DNA from: Planctomycetota bacterium
GTDB taxonomy: Bacteria; Planctomycetota; UBA1135; UBA2386
Reading direction: 5' to 3'
NCBI GenBank assembly: GCA_028281765.1
Contig: JANQJF010000128.1
Coordinates: forward strand, 1-64,000
Length of the DNA stretch: 64,000 bases
Below, in pieces: positions 35,573 to 44,105 of the stretch. Each line of letters begins with the position of its first letter. The stretch's first letter is position 1. The notes beneath the pieces were generated by a model. The model was given only the letters and a program-made list of their open reading frames with translations, was not told the DNA's origin and did not search any database. The position numbers were made by a program, and so were the translations under genes.

Positions 35573-36469
35573 ATGTCAGGCAGGACGATCGAACTCGCAC
35601 CCCGCGAAAGCTACGAATTCTGCGCGGCCGTGACCGGGCACGGTTGGTTCGACCTGCCGCCGTTCGAATGGAACGCCGAAGAACGCACGCTCGCGTTCGC
35701 GTTCGAGATCGAAGATGCGGTGATCGAGGTGCACGCGACGCCGTCGAAGGACGGCGGCGTGCGCGCGCGCATCGCGACCGACGCGACGTGGACCCGCGCG
35801 TTCGGTGACCGTGCGCGCCGCGCGATCCGCCGCGCGCTTCGACTCGATGACGACCTGCGGGACTTCTGGCGTATGTGCCGCAGCGAACCGGATCTGAGCG
35901 CGGTTCCCGCGAAGCGGGCCGGTCACCTGCTGCGCGGGCCATCGCTGTTCGAGGATCTCCTGAAGCTGCTGTTCACGACGAACTGCTCGTGGGCCGCCAC
36001 GCGCTCGATGACGTCGAACCTCGTAAAGGCACTCGGAACACGCGGACCGAACGGAGTGCGCGCCTTCCCGACGCCGGAGCGATGCGCACGCAAGCGCGAA
36101 GCGTTTTGGCGCGACTCCGTGCGCGTCGGCTACCGCGCCCCCCACTGCATCGCGATCTCGAAGGGCTTCGCCGACGGCTCGCTCGGCGACGATCACTTCG
36201 ATCCCGATTTGCCGACCGACGAACTGCGCGAGCGTCTGCTCGCGCTGCCGGGGTTCGGACCATACGCCGTCGGGCAAGCGCTGCGCCTCCTCGGTCACTA
36301 CCAAGATCTCGCGCTCGACAGCTGGTGCCGCGCGACGATGAAGGATCGCCTCGGTCGGAGCCGTCCACCGAGCGATCGTTGGTTCGAACGGCGATACGCG
36401 AAATTCGGCGACTGGCGCGGCCTCGCTCTGTGGATGGACCTGACGCGCGGCTGGCGCGGCGAGATCTAG
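35573..36469 (+). CDS. HhH-GPD superfamily DNA glycosylase-like protein
   Basis: A 298-residue cytoplasmic protein. The C-terminal half has the helix-hairpin-helix LPGFGPYAVGQAL (225-237), followed by the catalytic aspartate Asp249 in DLALDSWCR, the spacing expected in HhH-GPD base-excision glycosylases. SLFEDLLKLLFTTNCSWAAT (124-143) is the conserved helix that precedes it. The hairpin lacks the lysine used by bifunctional OGG-type enzymes, so a monofunctional glycosylase, as in the AlkA group, is more likely. The N-terminal 100 residues resemble the beta-rich N domain of OGG/AlkA. The damaged base removed is unknown. Confidence 0.85.
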   Translation: MSGRTIELAPRESYEFCAAVTGHGWFDLPPFEWNAEERTLAFAFEIEDAVIEVHATPSKDGGVRARIATDATWTRAFGDRARRAIRRALRLDDDLRDFWRMCRSEPDLSAVPAKRAGHLLRGPSLFEDLLKLLFTTNCSWAATRSMTSNLVKALGTRGPNGVRAFPTPERCARKREAFWRDSVRVGYRAPHCIAISKGFADGSLGDDHFDPDLPTDELRERLLALPGFGPYAVGQALRLLGHYQDLALDSWCRATMKDRLGRSRPPSDRWFERRYAKFGDWRGLALWMDLTRGWRGEI

Positions 36470-36594
36470 ACAGAGAGGAGACCGCGCCACCCATTCTGTC
36501 TAGGCCTTTACGGAAAGCGCGCCGAGCCGAAACGACTCGACGCGCTCGCGGTGGCGGGAACAGGGCAAACCCTACGTTGCCCTCATCTCGCTCC

Positions 36595-37110
36595 TTACGG
36601 CGGGTTCGTGACGACCATCGCCGTGCCTTGCGAGACGTTCTGGCACGGGTTCGGGTTGCCGAGCTCGACGCAGATCACCTGCCAGCACCAGCCAGGCGCG
36701 CTCTGCGAAATTTGCGCGAGGTCGACGGCCGGACGGAGGTCCGGCATCGGGAACGCGAAGTTGAACGTGCCGCCGGGCACGAGAGCGCCGTCGAACAGGA
36801 ACAGCTGGAGCAGCGTGTTCGGGCACGAAGCAGGCGGAGCCGCCCAACCACCGAAGCACGGATCGGAGAGATTCCAGCTCGGCAAGGCGGCGTTGCAGGT
36901 GCCCCAGATCACGAACGCGGCGTTCGCGGTGCCGTCGCACGGCGTCGAGAGCGAGAGTGTCAGGTTGCCCGCAACGACGGGACCGTTCGCGGTGATCGGC
37001 TGTGGGGGCAGGCCATTGTCGCGGCAGCCCGTGCCGGGGAAACCGGCCATCTGCGCCGTACCAACGGACGCGACGGTCAGAGCGGCAAGTAGAAAGGAAG
37101 CTAAGCGCAT
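36595..37110 (-). CDS. secreted cysteine-rich protein, paralogue 1
   Basis: A 171-residue exported protein (MRLASFLLAALTVASVGTAQ; GAGGGG ribosome binding site). The mature part contains at least eight cysteines (for example GTGCRDNG, STPCDGT, WGTCN, SDPCFGGW, SCPN, CWQVICVELGNPNPC). It matches the next gene on the same strand (37540-38049) along its whole length, including WNL-D-CFG-WA, FLFDG and CVELG-NPC. Disulfide-bonded secreted beta proteins are likely. Function unknown. Confidence 0.8.
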   Translation of the reverse strand: MRLASFLLAALTVASVGTAQMAGFPGTGCRDNGLPPQPITANGPVVAGNLTLSLSTPCDGTANAAFVIWGTCNAALPSWNLSDPCFGGWAAPPASCPNTLLQLFLFDGALVPGGTFNFAFPMPDLRPAVDLAQISQSAPGWCWQVICVELGNPNPCQNVSQGTAMVVTNPP

Positions 37111-37539
37111 GTTGTTATCCCCTCGGTGTTCATCCGAGTTGAGACAGGGGTTCTTTCTTGTGTTTGCGAATGACGAGGTTCCTCGCGGCGCGAGGTGAAG
37201 CCGGCGGTTCGCACGAACCGTAGCCAGGAGACGACTGCTTCCGAACCGTCGACGAGGATCGACGGACCACACCTTCGCGCGGGTGTTTGAATCGCGCAGG
37301 AGTCGTTGCGATTCGCATGGTGTCGGGCAAGGGGGGGGCTTTGCATGTGCAAGGCGTTAGCGCGAGAAGCACAGGTGCAATGTGGATGTTAGACATCGCC
37401 CGGAAGATCGACAACCGGGGGAACCCGGGTGGATCTCCGGGTCAGATGCGGTCCGGCGTCTACTGAGACCTTCCCGTGACGCCGCGGCGCGGCCCCGCGA
37501 GACGCCCGACGTCGCCGGGCATCGCGAACCGCGAACAGA
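37111..37539. other. gene-free upstream region with a short inverted repeat
   Basis: A 429-base gap between the two cysteine-rich paralogues. TTGCA-TG-TGCAA at 37341-37352 is a small perfect inverted repeat that could be an operator. A run of eight G residues precedes it. No gene or clear promoter is seen. Confidence 0.35.
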
Positions 37540-38049
37540 TCAGGGAGTGATCTGGACGAGCAGGCCCTGCGAGACGCCGCGACACGGATTGGCCACACCC
37601 AGTTCGACGCAGATGAACTGGTAGCAGAACGGAGTCGCGAGCGTGAACGCGACGAGTTCCGGGATGCCCGGGATCGGGAACGCCCACGCCACAGAACCAC
37701 TGCCGTCCGTCAGCGTGCCGTCGAGCAAGAACAAGCTCGAGCCAATCACGTTGCCGCACGTCGCGGGCGTCGAAGCCCAGCTGCCGAAGCAGCTGTCGCC
37801 GAGATTCCAGTCCACGAGCGGCGACGCGCCGCACGACCCCCACAGGAAGAACGCGGCGGTCGACGACGCTTGGCACTGATGACTCAGTGCGAACGTGAGG
37901 TTGCCGACTTGAGGTTGACCGACGGGGACGATCGGAGCACCGGCGGACGTTCCGTCGGCGCAGCCGGAGCCCGGAATCGCGGCCACTTGGGCGGCGACGC
38001 TCGGTGCGAAAGCGAGCAGGATTCCGAAGATTGCAGGGATGAGGCGCAT
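37540..38049 (-). CDS. secreted cysteine-rich protein, paralogue 2
   Basis: A 169-residue exported protein (MRLIPAIFGILLAFAPSVAA). It shares the eight-cysteine layout and many motifs with the protein at 36595-37110: PGSGCADG, SHQCQAS, WGSCGAS, WNLGDSCFGSWAS, ATCGN, FLLDG, CYQFICVELGVANPC. The two are therefore tandem duplicates that have diverged. Role unknown; a surface or matrix component is possible. Confidence 0.82.
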   Translation of the reverse strand: MRLIPAIFGILLAFAPSVAAQVAAIPGSGCADGTSAGAPIVPVGQPQVGNLTFALSHQCQASSTAAFFLWGSCGASPLVDWNLGDSCFGSWASTPATCGNVIGSSLFLLDGTLTDGSGSVAWAFPIPGIPELVAFTLATPFCYQFICVELGVANPCRGVSQGLLVQITP

Positions 38050-38225
38050 GGGTCGAGCCTTGAGAGGGGGTCGAGAAGAGAAGCCTCCAAGGATACCCCG
38101 CTCCCGACCGACGCCGCGGAAGCACGGTCGCGCACGCTTCCGATCGTCTCGAACCCGGACTCACGAATCGAAACGACCCGCGCTGCCGTGCGTCACCGGC
38201 TGCACGAAGTCACTGGCTGCACCGG

Positions 38226-39287
38226 TTACTGCCCGCCGATCGTGCCTTCCCCCGGATTCGACAGCACGGCCCCGAAGGGGTTCGCGCCCGGATCGAACAC
38301 GAGCACCTGCTGCGCGATCGTGCCACCGACGAAGTTCGTCGCGTTCGGAATCGGCAGATCCCAGGTCGGATCCCCGACGACCGGATCCTGAATCGGCAGC
38401 GCGATAAGCGGGTTGAGGAACAGGAAACAGAACGGCATCCCGAGGATGTCGAGGTGCAGCGCCGGGATCGAGTCGAACGCGAGCAAGCCGAAGATGCCCG
38501 TGTTGCTAGGCGGCACGAACAACACTTCGGTCGTGAACGCCTCGCCGACCAACGGTTGGTTGGCGCCTGCCAACAGAAGGGGCGCGAACCCGTTGGTGCC
38601 CGCGCAGCCGAATCCGAACGGAGACCACTGACCCGGCGCGACCGTGTTCTCGTCGGGCTCGAACTCGATCTCGAGAATGCTCTTGTAGGCCGAGAACTCG
38701 GTGCCGAGGGACTCGGCGGAAGTACGCGTCTTGACCCGAAGCGGCAACGCCGGTGTGAACGACACGGGGAACCGCACTTCTGCGGTCTCGCCGTCACTGC
38801 CGTTGAACTCGAACGTGTTGTCCGCGCCAATGTCGACGGCACACGAGAGCGAGCCCGAACCGTCGTTCTGCTCGATCCCGTTCCATCGCACGACGACGTC
38901 GCCGGAGTAGTCGCGGGTCACCTGCAAGATGAGCCAGGTGTCGTGGGATCCGGTCCGCGCGTAGCCATCCGTGTTGTCACCGAGCGGCTGCGACGTCGTC
39001 GTCTCCTCGACGCGGTAGACGACCGGATTCTGCTGCAGCGTGAAGCGGGTCACGGCAAAGCTCGGTCCTCCCGAGACCGCCGCGGACACGAGCGTGCCGT
39101 CCGGTAGGGGCGTCAGAGCCGCGAGCAACCCCGTCGCCGGAGGCTGCACCGGATCGGTGACGTCGAAGGCTTCGACCGTGATGTTGGTCAACGCCTGCGC
39201 CGAGCCTGTGATCGACTGCGCGATACCTGTCGCCGACAGGATCGTGAGGGCGCAGCAAGTCGTCAGAATGGATGGAAAGTGCGACAT
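38226..39287 (-). CDS. secreted protein with C-terminal beta module
   Basis: A 353-residue exported protein starting MSHFPSILTTCCALTILSAT. The N-terminal 220 residues form beta-rich sequence (VVYRVEETTTSQPLGDNTDG, WLILQVTRDYSGDVVVRWNG). From PFGFGCAGTNGFAPLLLAGA to the end it carries the recurrent C-terminal module, ending LVFDPGANPFGAVLSNPGEG. This ending (QQVLVFDPGAN) is the clearest example of the module in the window. No enzymatic motif is seen. The upstream in-frame ATGs lie in sequence that looks non-coding. Confidence 0.8.
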   Translation of the reverse strand: MSHFPSILTTCCALTILSATGIAQSITGSAQALTNITVEAFDVTDPVQPPATGLLAALTPLPDGTLVSAAVSGGPSFAVTRFTLQQNPVVYRVEETTTSQPLGDNTDGYARTGSHDTWLILQVTRDYSGDVVVRWNGIEQNDGSGSLSCAVDIGADNTFEFNGSDGETAEVRFPVSFTPALPLRVKTRTSAESLGTEFSAYKSILEIEFEPDENTVAPGQWSPFGFGCAGTNGFAPLLLAGANQPLVGEAFTTEVLFVPPSNTGIFGLLAFDSIPALHLDILGMPFCFLFLNPLIALPIQDPVVGDPTWDLPIPNATNFVGGTIAQQVLVFDPGANPFGAVLSNPGEGTIGGQ

Positions 39288-39400
39288 GGGCCTGCTCGGA
39301 AAAAAGAGCGAAAGAGAGCTTCGAACCAGAACCCGCATGATACCCGCTGTCGCGCGTGCACACATCCTTGAAGGCGGCGCCCATGGCACCGCGGATTCGG

Positions 39401-40276
39401 CTAGTCGCGTCCCTTGATGTCTACGTACACGGTGTGCTTCGCCTGCCCGGACACGAGGTCGAACTCGCCCACGACGACCTTCCTTTGCCGCGCCCGAGAG
39501 AAGGGACCGAACTGCAGCGCCGGCATCGCGAGCACGCGATAGTGCCCGGGCGGCAAACGGTGATTCAGCGTGAACTTGCCGTCCTTGCGCGCGACCGCCG
39601 TCGCCGCGCTGACCTGAACGCGACGATCACGACGGCCGACGACGAAGATCTGCACGCCCGGCGCGGTCTTGCCGTCGATGCGCACCTCACCGTCGATCTC
39701 GGTGCCGAGATGCAGCGTGACCGGATCGAGTTCGACGCGTTCACCGGCCGCGACGTCACGCGCGCGCAGCGTGGCTTCACAGTAGCCGTCGCACTTCATG
39801 CCGATCGCCGCGCGACCGGCGATCATGTTTTCGATGCGAAACTCGCCGCGTGCATCGGTGACCGCGTCGTAGCTGCGCCGCGTGATCGGAAAGAGCGTGA
39901 TCGAGACCCGCACGCTCGCACCCTCGATCGGCTGACCTTCGACGTCGACGACGGAACCGCGCATGTGCACGAGTCGGGGGTCCCCGGTCTCGACCTGCTC
40001 GCGTCCAGCGTCGTCGTCGGGAGTGCTTCCGTCCGGCGTGTTGGCTTCCGCGGATTCATCGCCCCCGTCCGCCCGGACGGCGTCTGCGAGCTTTGGATCC
40101 ACGGCCTTCGGTTCGTCGATCGATGCGCGATCGTCCAACGAGGAGTCCGCCGTCGCATCCCTGGGTGGCGGCCACGCGACGAAGACCGACAGCGCGACGA
40201 GCGCGAGCACGGCGACGACGACGAGTTTCCGCCCCGCGCCGGATTCTGCAGTTTGTCGGCTGGCCACAAGCGGCAT
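39401..40276 (-). CDS. membrane-anchored protein with carboxypeptidase-regulatory-like domains
   Basis: A 291-residue protein starting MPLVASRQTAESGAGRKLVV. One membrane helix (about 16-35) is followed by an acidic linker and two beta domains. The first reads VVDVEGQPIEGASVRVSITL with YDAVTDARGEFRIENMIAGR, the classic carboxypeptidase-regulatory (CarboxypepD_reg) pattern. The second covers ARKDGKFTLNHRLPPGHYRV. These domains are transthyretin-like folds used as spacers or carbohydrate-contact modules in envelope proteins. It is divergent from the antiporter gene, with 25 bases between the starts, so they share a promoter region. Confidence 0.78.
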   Translation of the reverse strand: MPLVASRQTAESGAGRKLVVVAVLALVALSVFVAWPPPRDATADSSLDDRASIDEPKAVDPKLADAVRADGGDESAEANTPDGSTPDDDAGREQVETGDPRLVHMRGSVVDVEGQPIEGASVRVSITLFPITRRSYDAVTDARGEFRIENMIAGRAAIGMKCDGYCEATLRARDVAAGERVELDPVTLHLGTEIDGEVRIDGKTAPGVQIFVVGRRDRRVQVSAATAVARKDGKFTLNHRLPPGHYRVLAMPALQFGPFSRARQRKVVVGEFDLVSGQAKHTVYVDIKGRD

Positions 40277-40301
40277 TGTACGGTCGAGTAGCGCCGAATC
40301 G

Positions 40302-41759
40302 ATGGAACCGAGCTGGCTAACCATTCTTCCGGCCGTCGTCGCGATCGTGATCGCGTTCGCGACGCGCCAGGTCATCGTCGCACTGTGCGCCGGAATCTTG
40401 ACCGGCAGTATCGTGCTGTTCTTCGAAGGGCACGCGAGTCTGCCCCTCGCCGAGCGCCTGACGAAGTCGAACCCGCTCGACGCGTTCATCCTGCCCGCGG
40501 TCGGCTCCAGCGGCTTCGCGAAGATCCTGCTGATCTATCTGTGGTGCCTCGGCGGCCTGCTCGGCGTCTGGGCCAAGACCGGCGGCGCGCGCCACTTCGC
40601 GAAGACGATCGGCGAGCGCATGGCGAAGGGGCCACGTTCGAGTCTGCTGTTCAGCTGGCTCGTCGGCGTCATCTTCCATCAAGGCGGCACGGTCAGCACC
40701 GTGCTCGCCGGCACGACCGTGAAGCCCGTGACCGACAAGCACCGCGTCAGTCACGAGGAGCTGTCGTACGTCGTCGACTCGACGGCATCGCCCGTCGCAA
40801 CCGTGATCCCGTTCAACGCGTGGCCGGCCGTCATCGGTGGATTCGCCGCGGGCACCGTGACGTTCTTGCCCGAAGGCGACATCGCGAAGGCCGGGTTGTT
40901 CTTCGTCGAGTCGATCCTCTTCAACTTCTACGGCATGCTCGCCTTGGTGTTCACGCTGCTGTTCTCGCTCGGCAAGTTGCCGATCAGCTTCCCGCGCATG
41001 CGGCAAGCGATCGAACGCTCACGCCGGAGCGGCGAACTCGACGCACCGGACGCGGAGCCGATGCTGCGCACCGACGTCGAGGAAACGCACGAACCCGGCT
41101 ACTCGCCTTCGCTGCTCGACTTCTTCGTGCCGATCGGCACGCTGCTCGGCGTCGCGATCGTGCCGTTCACTCTCGCGCAGGCGGGCGTGATCGAAGACGG
41201 CGACTGGATCAACGAAGCGTTCGTGCTGTGCCTGCTTTCCTCGATGGTCACGGCCAAGGTGCGGGGCATGAGGCTCGCGGCGGTGCTCGACGGCTTCGTC
41301 GACGGGTGCTCCCGCATGACGATCGGCGCCATCGTCCTCGCGCTCGCCGTCACGCTCGGCGCCGTCGCCAAGGAGATCCACACCGCGCAGTGGATCACGA
41401 GCACGATCGCCGACAGCCTACACGCGGTCGTCCTTCCGGCCCTGTTGACCGCGCTATGCATGGGCATCGCGTTCGCGACGGGTTCGTCCTGGGGCACCTA
41501 CGCGGTCGTCGTCCCCGTCGCGCTCCCCCTCGCCTGGGAGCTGTCCCCGGACCCGACCTACGTCTCGATCTGCTTCGGCGCCGTGATCGGCGGCGGCGTG
41601 TTCGGCGATCAGTGCTCGCCGATCTCGGACACGACGATTCTGTCGAGCATGTTCACGGGATGCGATCTGATGGACCACGTGCGGACGCAGCTGCCGCTGG
41701 CGATGAGCGCGGCTGGGCTCGGGGCGGTGCTTTCGACGATCTGCGCGGCATTCGTGTGA
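40302..41759 (+). CDS. NhaC-family Na+/H+ antiporter
   Basis: A 485-residue polytopic membrane protein with about 11-12 helices. The family signature GDQCSPISDTTILSS is exact near the C terminus, and the paired motif IFHQGGTVSTVLAGTTVKPV lies in the first half. DSTASPVATVIPFNAWP is the conserved discontinuous-helix segment. It exchanges sodium (or in some family members amino or organic acids such as malate/lactate) for protons across the cytoplasmic membrane. The start MEPSWLTILPAVVAIVIAFA begins directly with the first helix. Substrate choice within the family cannot be read from sequence. Confidence 0.93.
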   Translation: MEPSWLTILPAVVAIVIAFATRQVIVALCAGILTGSIVLFFEGHASLPLAERLTKSNPLDAFILPAVGSSGFAKILLIYLWCLGGLLGVWAKTGGARHFAKTIGERMAKGPRSSLLFSWLVGVIFHQGGTVSTVLAGTTVKPVTDKHRVSHEELSYVVDSTASPVATVIPFNAWPAVIGGFAAGTVTFLPEGDIAKAGLFFVESILFNFYGMLALVFTLLFSLGKLPISFPRMRQAIERSRRSGELDAPDAEPMLRTDVEETHEPGYSPSLLDFFVPIGTLLGVAIVPFTLAQAGVIEDGDWINEAFVLCLLSSMVTAKVRGMRLAAVLDGFVDGCSRMTIGAIVLALAVTLGAVAKEIHTAQWITSTIADSLHAVVLPALLTALCMGIAFATGSSWGTYAVVVPVALPLAWELSPDPTYVSICFGAVIGGGVFGDQCSPISDTTILSSMFTGCDLMDHVRTQLPLAMSAAGLGAVLSTICAAFV

Positions 41760-41826
41760 GCGACCGTTCGCGATCGGCGGGCGTTCTCCGTAATCTCCGG
41801 CCGCCCCTCGATCCCGGACCCACGCG

Positions 41827-42825
41827 ATGAAGTCCCTCTCCCTCTCTCTCCCGCTCCTGTTCACGCTCGGCGGCTGCGGCGCCTCGACCCCGGACGACGG
41901 CTCCGCCCCGATGCTCGACGACGTCACCCACGGCACCGAAGAGGTGGTCGAGGAAGTTGCCGCGCTCGAGTCGTTCACGCAGAAGATCGCCGGCACGGAC
42001 ATCGAGTTCGACATGATCGCCGTGCCGGCCGGCACGTTCCGCATGGGCAGCCCAGATGCGGAGGACGGCCGCAACGACGACGAGGGGCCGCAGCGCGACG
42101 TGCAGCTGTCCGCGTTCTGGATCGGCAAGTGCGAAGTCACGTGGGACGAGTACGAGCAGTGGATGTTCAGCCTCGAACGCGAGCGGCGCGACGGGGACAA
42201 GGCGCCGCAGAACGAGGCCGACGTCGCGGCCGACGCGGTGTCTCGTCCGACGCCGCCGTACACCGACATGACGTTCGGCATGGGGCGCGACGGGTATCCT
42301 GCGATCTGCATGACGCAGAAGTCCGCGCGCACCTACTGCGAGTGGCTCAGCGCGAAGACCGGCAAGAAGTACCGTCTGCCGACGGAAGCCGAGTGGGAGT
42401 ACGCGTGCCGGGCAGGCACGACGACGCGCTACTCGTTCGGAGATGACGCCGCGAAGCTAGGCGACTACGCGTGGTTCGGTGACAACAGCGACGACCAGTA
42501 TCAGCCGATCGGCAAGAAGCTGCCGAACCCGTGGGGCATCCACGACATGCACGGCAATGTGTGTGAATGGGTGCAGGATCAGCACGCGAGCTACGCCGCG
42601 GCGAAGGACGGGAAGGCGTTGATGGATCCCGTGGTCGAGCCGACGGAGCTGTACCCGCGCGTGGTGCGTGGCGGGTCTTGGGAGGATGTCGCGGGGAGCT
42701 TGCGGTCGGCGGCGCGTGTGGGATCGGAAGAGGATTGGAAGATGCAGGATCCTCAGATTCCGCAGAGTGTTTGGTATCACACGGATGCGATCTTCGTCGG
42801 CTTCCGTGTCGTGTGCGAGCCGTAG
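41827..42825 (+). CDS. SUMF1/formylglycine-generating-enzyme-like lipoprotein
   Basis: A 332-residue lipoprotein (MKSLSLSLPLLFTLGGCGAS, lipobox LGGC). The SUMF1 domain (about 58-330) shows IAVPAGTFRMGSPDAEDGRN, KYRLPTEAEWEYACRAGTTT, PWGIHDMHGNVCEWVQD and RVVRGGSW, followed by GFRVVCEP. The cysteine pair that carries out catalysis in true formylglycine-generating enzymes is not seen after RGGSW (SLRSAARVG instead), so sulfatase activation is unlikely and a structural or ligand-binding role is more probable. The last codons and stop lie within a perfect hairpin. Confidence 0.9.
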   Translation: MKSLSLSLPLLFTLGGCGASTPDDGSAPMLDDVTHGTEEVVEEVAALESFTQKIAGTDIEFDMIAVPAGTFRMGSPDAEDGRNDDEGPQRDVQLSAFWIGKCEVTWDEYEQWMFSLERERRDGDKAPQNEADVAADAVSRPTPPYTDMTFGMGRDGYPAICMTQKSARTYCEWLSAKTGKKYRLPTEAEWEYACRAGTTTRYSFGDDAAKLGDYAWFGDNSDDQYQPIGKKLPNPWGIHDMHGNVCEWVQDQHASYAAAKDGKALMDPVVEPTELYPRVVRGGSWEDVAGSLRSAARVGSEEDWKMQDPQIPQSVWYHTDAIFVGFRVVCEP

Positions 42826-42840
42826 GCTCGCACACGACAC
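42806..42840 (+). terminator. perfect 16-bp hairpin enclosing a stop codon
   Basis: GTGTCGTGTGCGAGCC pairs perfectly with GGCTCGCACACGACAC around a three-base loop. The left arm codes for the last residues of the SUMF1 protein, and the stop TAG (42823-42825) straddles the loop and the first base of the right arm. There is no U-run, so it may act as a processing or bidirectional termination structure. Confidence 0.6.
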
Positions 42841-42842
42841 AC

Positions 42843-43149
42843 TTGCCTAGCGAAGCGGTTGCCTTTGCCTAAGGGAGCGCAGCGACCAGCTGCCTGAGCG
42901 AGCAGCGAGCGGTTGCCTAAAGGGCTACGCGTAGATCGCCCGCCTGCCGACAGCTCTCATTGCCCGAGCGTGCGAGAAGACGCGGAGCCCGAGCGAGGCT
43001 GCCCACCGCGCAATCGCGCACCGCGGCGCCGCTTCGCGGCGCCCTTGGATTTAGGCAGCCGCTCGCTGCGCTCGCTTAGGCAGCTGGTCGCTGCGCTCCC
43101 TTAGGCAAACGCTTCGCTAGGCAGCTGCTCGCTGCGCTCGCTTAGGCAA
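42843..43149. repeat. foldback array of GCCTA-bounded repeats
   Basis: The left arm (42843-42919) and right arm (43051-43122) are imperfect inverted copies about 70 bp long; AAGGGAGCGCAGCGACCAGC on the left has its exact complement on the right. Within the right arm a unit of about 25 bp (TTAGGCAGCnGCTCGCTGCGC) repeats, with a last copy at 43121-43149. Between the arms is a further hairpin (GGCGCCGC-TTC-GCGGCGCC). It sits between convergent genes. No protein is encoded. Confidence 0.8.
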
Positions 43150-43205
43150 GTAGGGACAAGGGCGGGCCTGGGTCACGGGCACGGGCCCGGGAGGCGTCGC
43201 CGACC

Positions 43206-44105
43206 TCAGTCCTTCGCCAGCGCGAAGATCCGATCCACGTCCTTCGCCAGCCTCGTTAGCCGCTCTTCTCCCCCACCGCGCACCTCCAGCGTGAACCAAC
43301 CGCGGAACTTCACGCGGTCCAGCGCCGCCATGACCGCCGGCCAATCGCAATCGCCCTCGTGTAGCTCAACCCCGAAGCCCTTCCACAACCCCTCGTCGTT
43401 GCGCTTCTTGCGGCTGAACTCCTTCACGTCGATCTTCAGGATCCGCGGGCCGAGCACGTCGATCCAGTGCTCCGGCCAGCCCGTGTTCACGACGTTGCCG
43501 ACATCGAAGTAGGCGCCGACGAACTCCGGGTCGAGCTCGTCGATGTAACGCGCGGCCTCGAGCGGACTGAGTAGGAACTGGTTCCACACGTTCTCGAGCG
43601 CGATCTGGATACCGAACTCGCGCGCGAGGGGCAGCACCTTGCGGATCTCCGCCTGCGAACGAATGTAGGCGTCGAAATACGCGACGTTCTTGTTCACGAC
43701 GGCAGGCACGAGAAGAACGGTCGAGGCGCCATAAGCCTTCGCATCGCGCAACGCGGTGCGCAGGCCTTCGACTCCGGCCTCGCGCACCTTGGAATCGGGA
43801 TGCGACAGCGGCTTGCCCCAGTGCACGGAGTTCACGACGCCGTGGATCGGCAGCCCGCTCGCGTCGCGCGCGGCAAGGACATCTTCCGTCTTGAATCCGT
43901 TGGGGCTGTCGAGCTCGACGCCGTCGTATCCGAGGCGCTTCAGCAGCTGGAACTTCTCGGTCAAGGTGCCCTTGGTGCGCACCATGCCGAGCTTGACGGC
44001 CTTCTTGTTGGTCGACGCGCGGAACGTAGGCGCCGTCAGGTGTGGCAGGGCACCGATCCCCGCGGAGCTCGCCGCCAGGAAGTCACGGCGGGAGAGCGAA
44101 CTCAT
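43206..44105 (-). CDS. Tat-exported xylose-isomerase-like TIM-barrel protein
   Basis: A 299-residue sugar phosphate isomerase/epimerase-type TIM barrel. The N terminus has a Tat signal (SRRDFLAASSAGIGAL), so it is exported folded, probably with a bound metal. Barrel strands with ligand residues appear as YDGVELDSPNG, IALENVWNQF, AYFDVGNVVNTGWPEHW, ILKIDVKEF and WFTLEVRGGGEE. Glu, Asp, His and Glu at these places match the metal-binding pattern of the AP_endonuc_2 superfamily. It probably rearranges a sugar or inositol derivative. The start overlaps the MFS gene's stop (ATGA), indicating a transport and metabolism pair. Confidence 0.9.
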   Translation of the reverse strand: MSSLSRRDFLAASSAGIGALPHLTAPTFRASTNKKAVKLGMVRTKGTLTEKFQLLKRLGYDGVELDSPNGFKTEDVLAARDASGLPIHGVVNSVHWGKPLSHPDSKVREAGVEGLRTALRDAKAYGASTVLLVPAVVNKNVAYFDAYIRSQAEIRKVLPLAREFGIQIALENVWNQFLLSPLEAARYIDELDPEFVGAYFDVGNVVNTGWPEHWIDVLGPRILKIDVKEFSRKKRNDEGLWKGFGVELHEGDCDWPAVMAALDRVKFRGWFTLEVRGGGEERLTRLAKDVDRIFALAKD

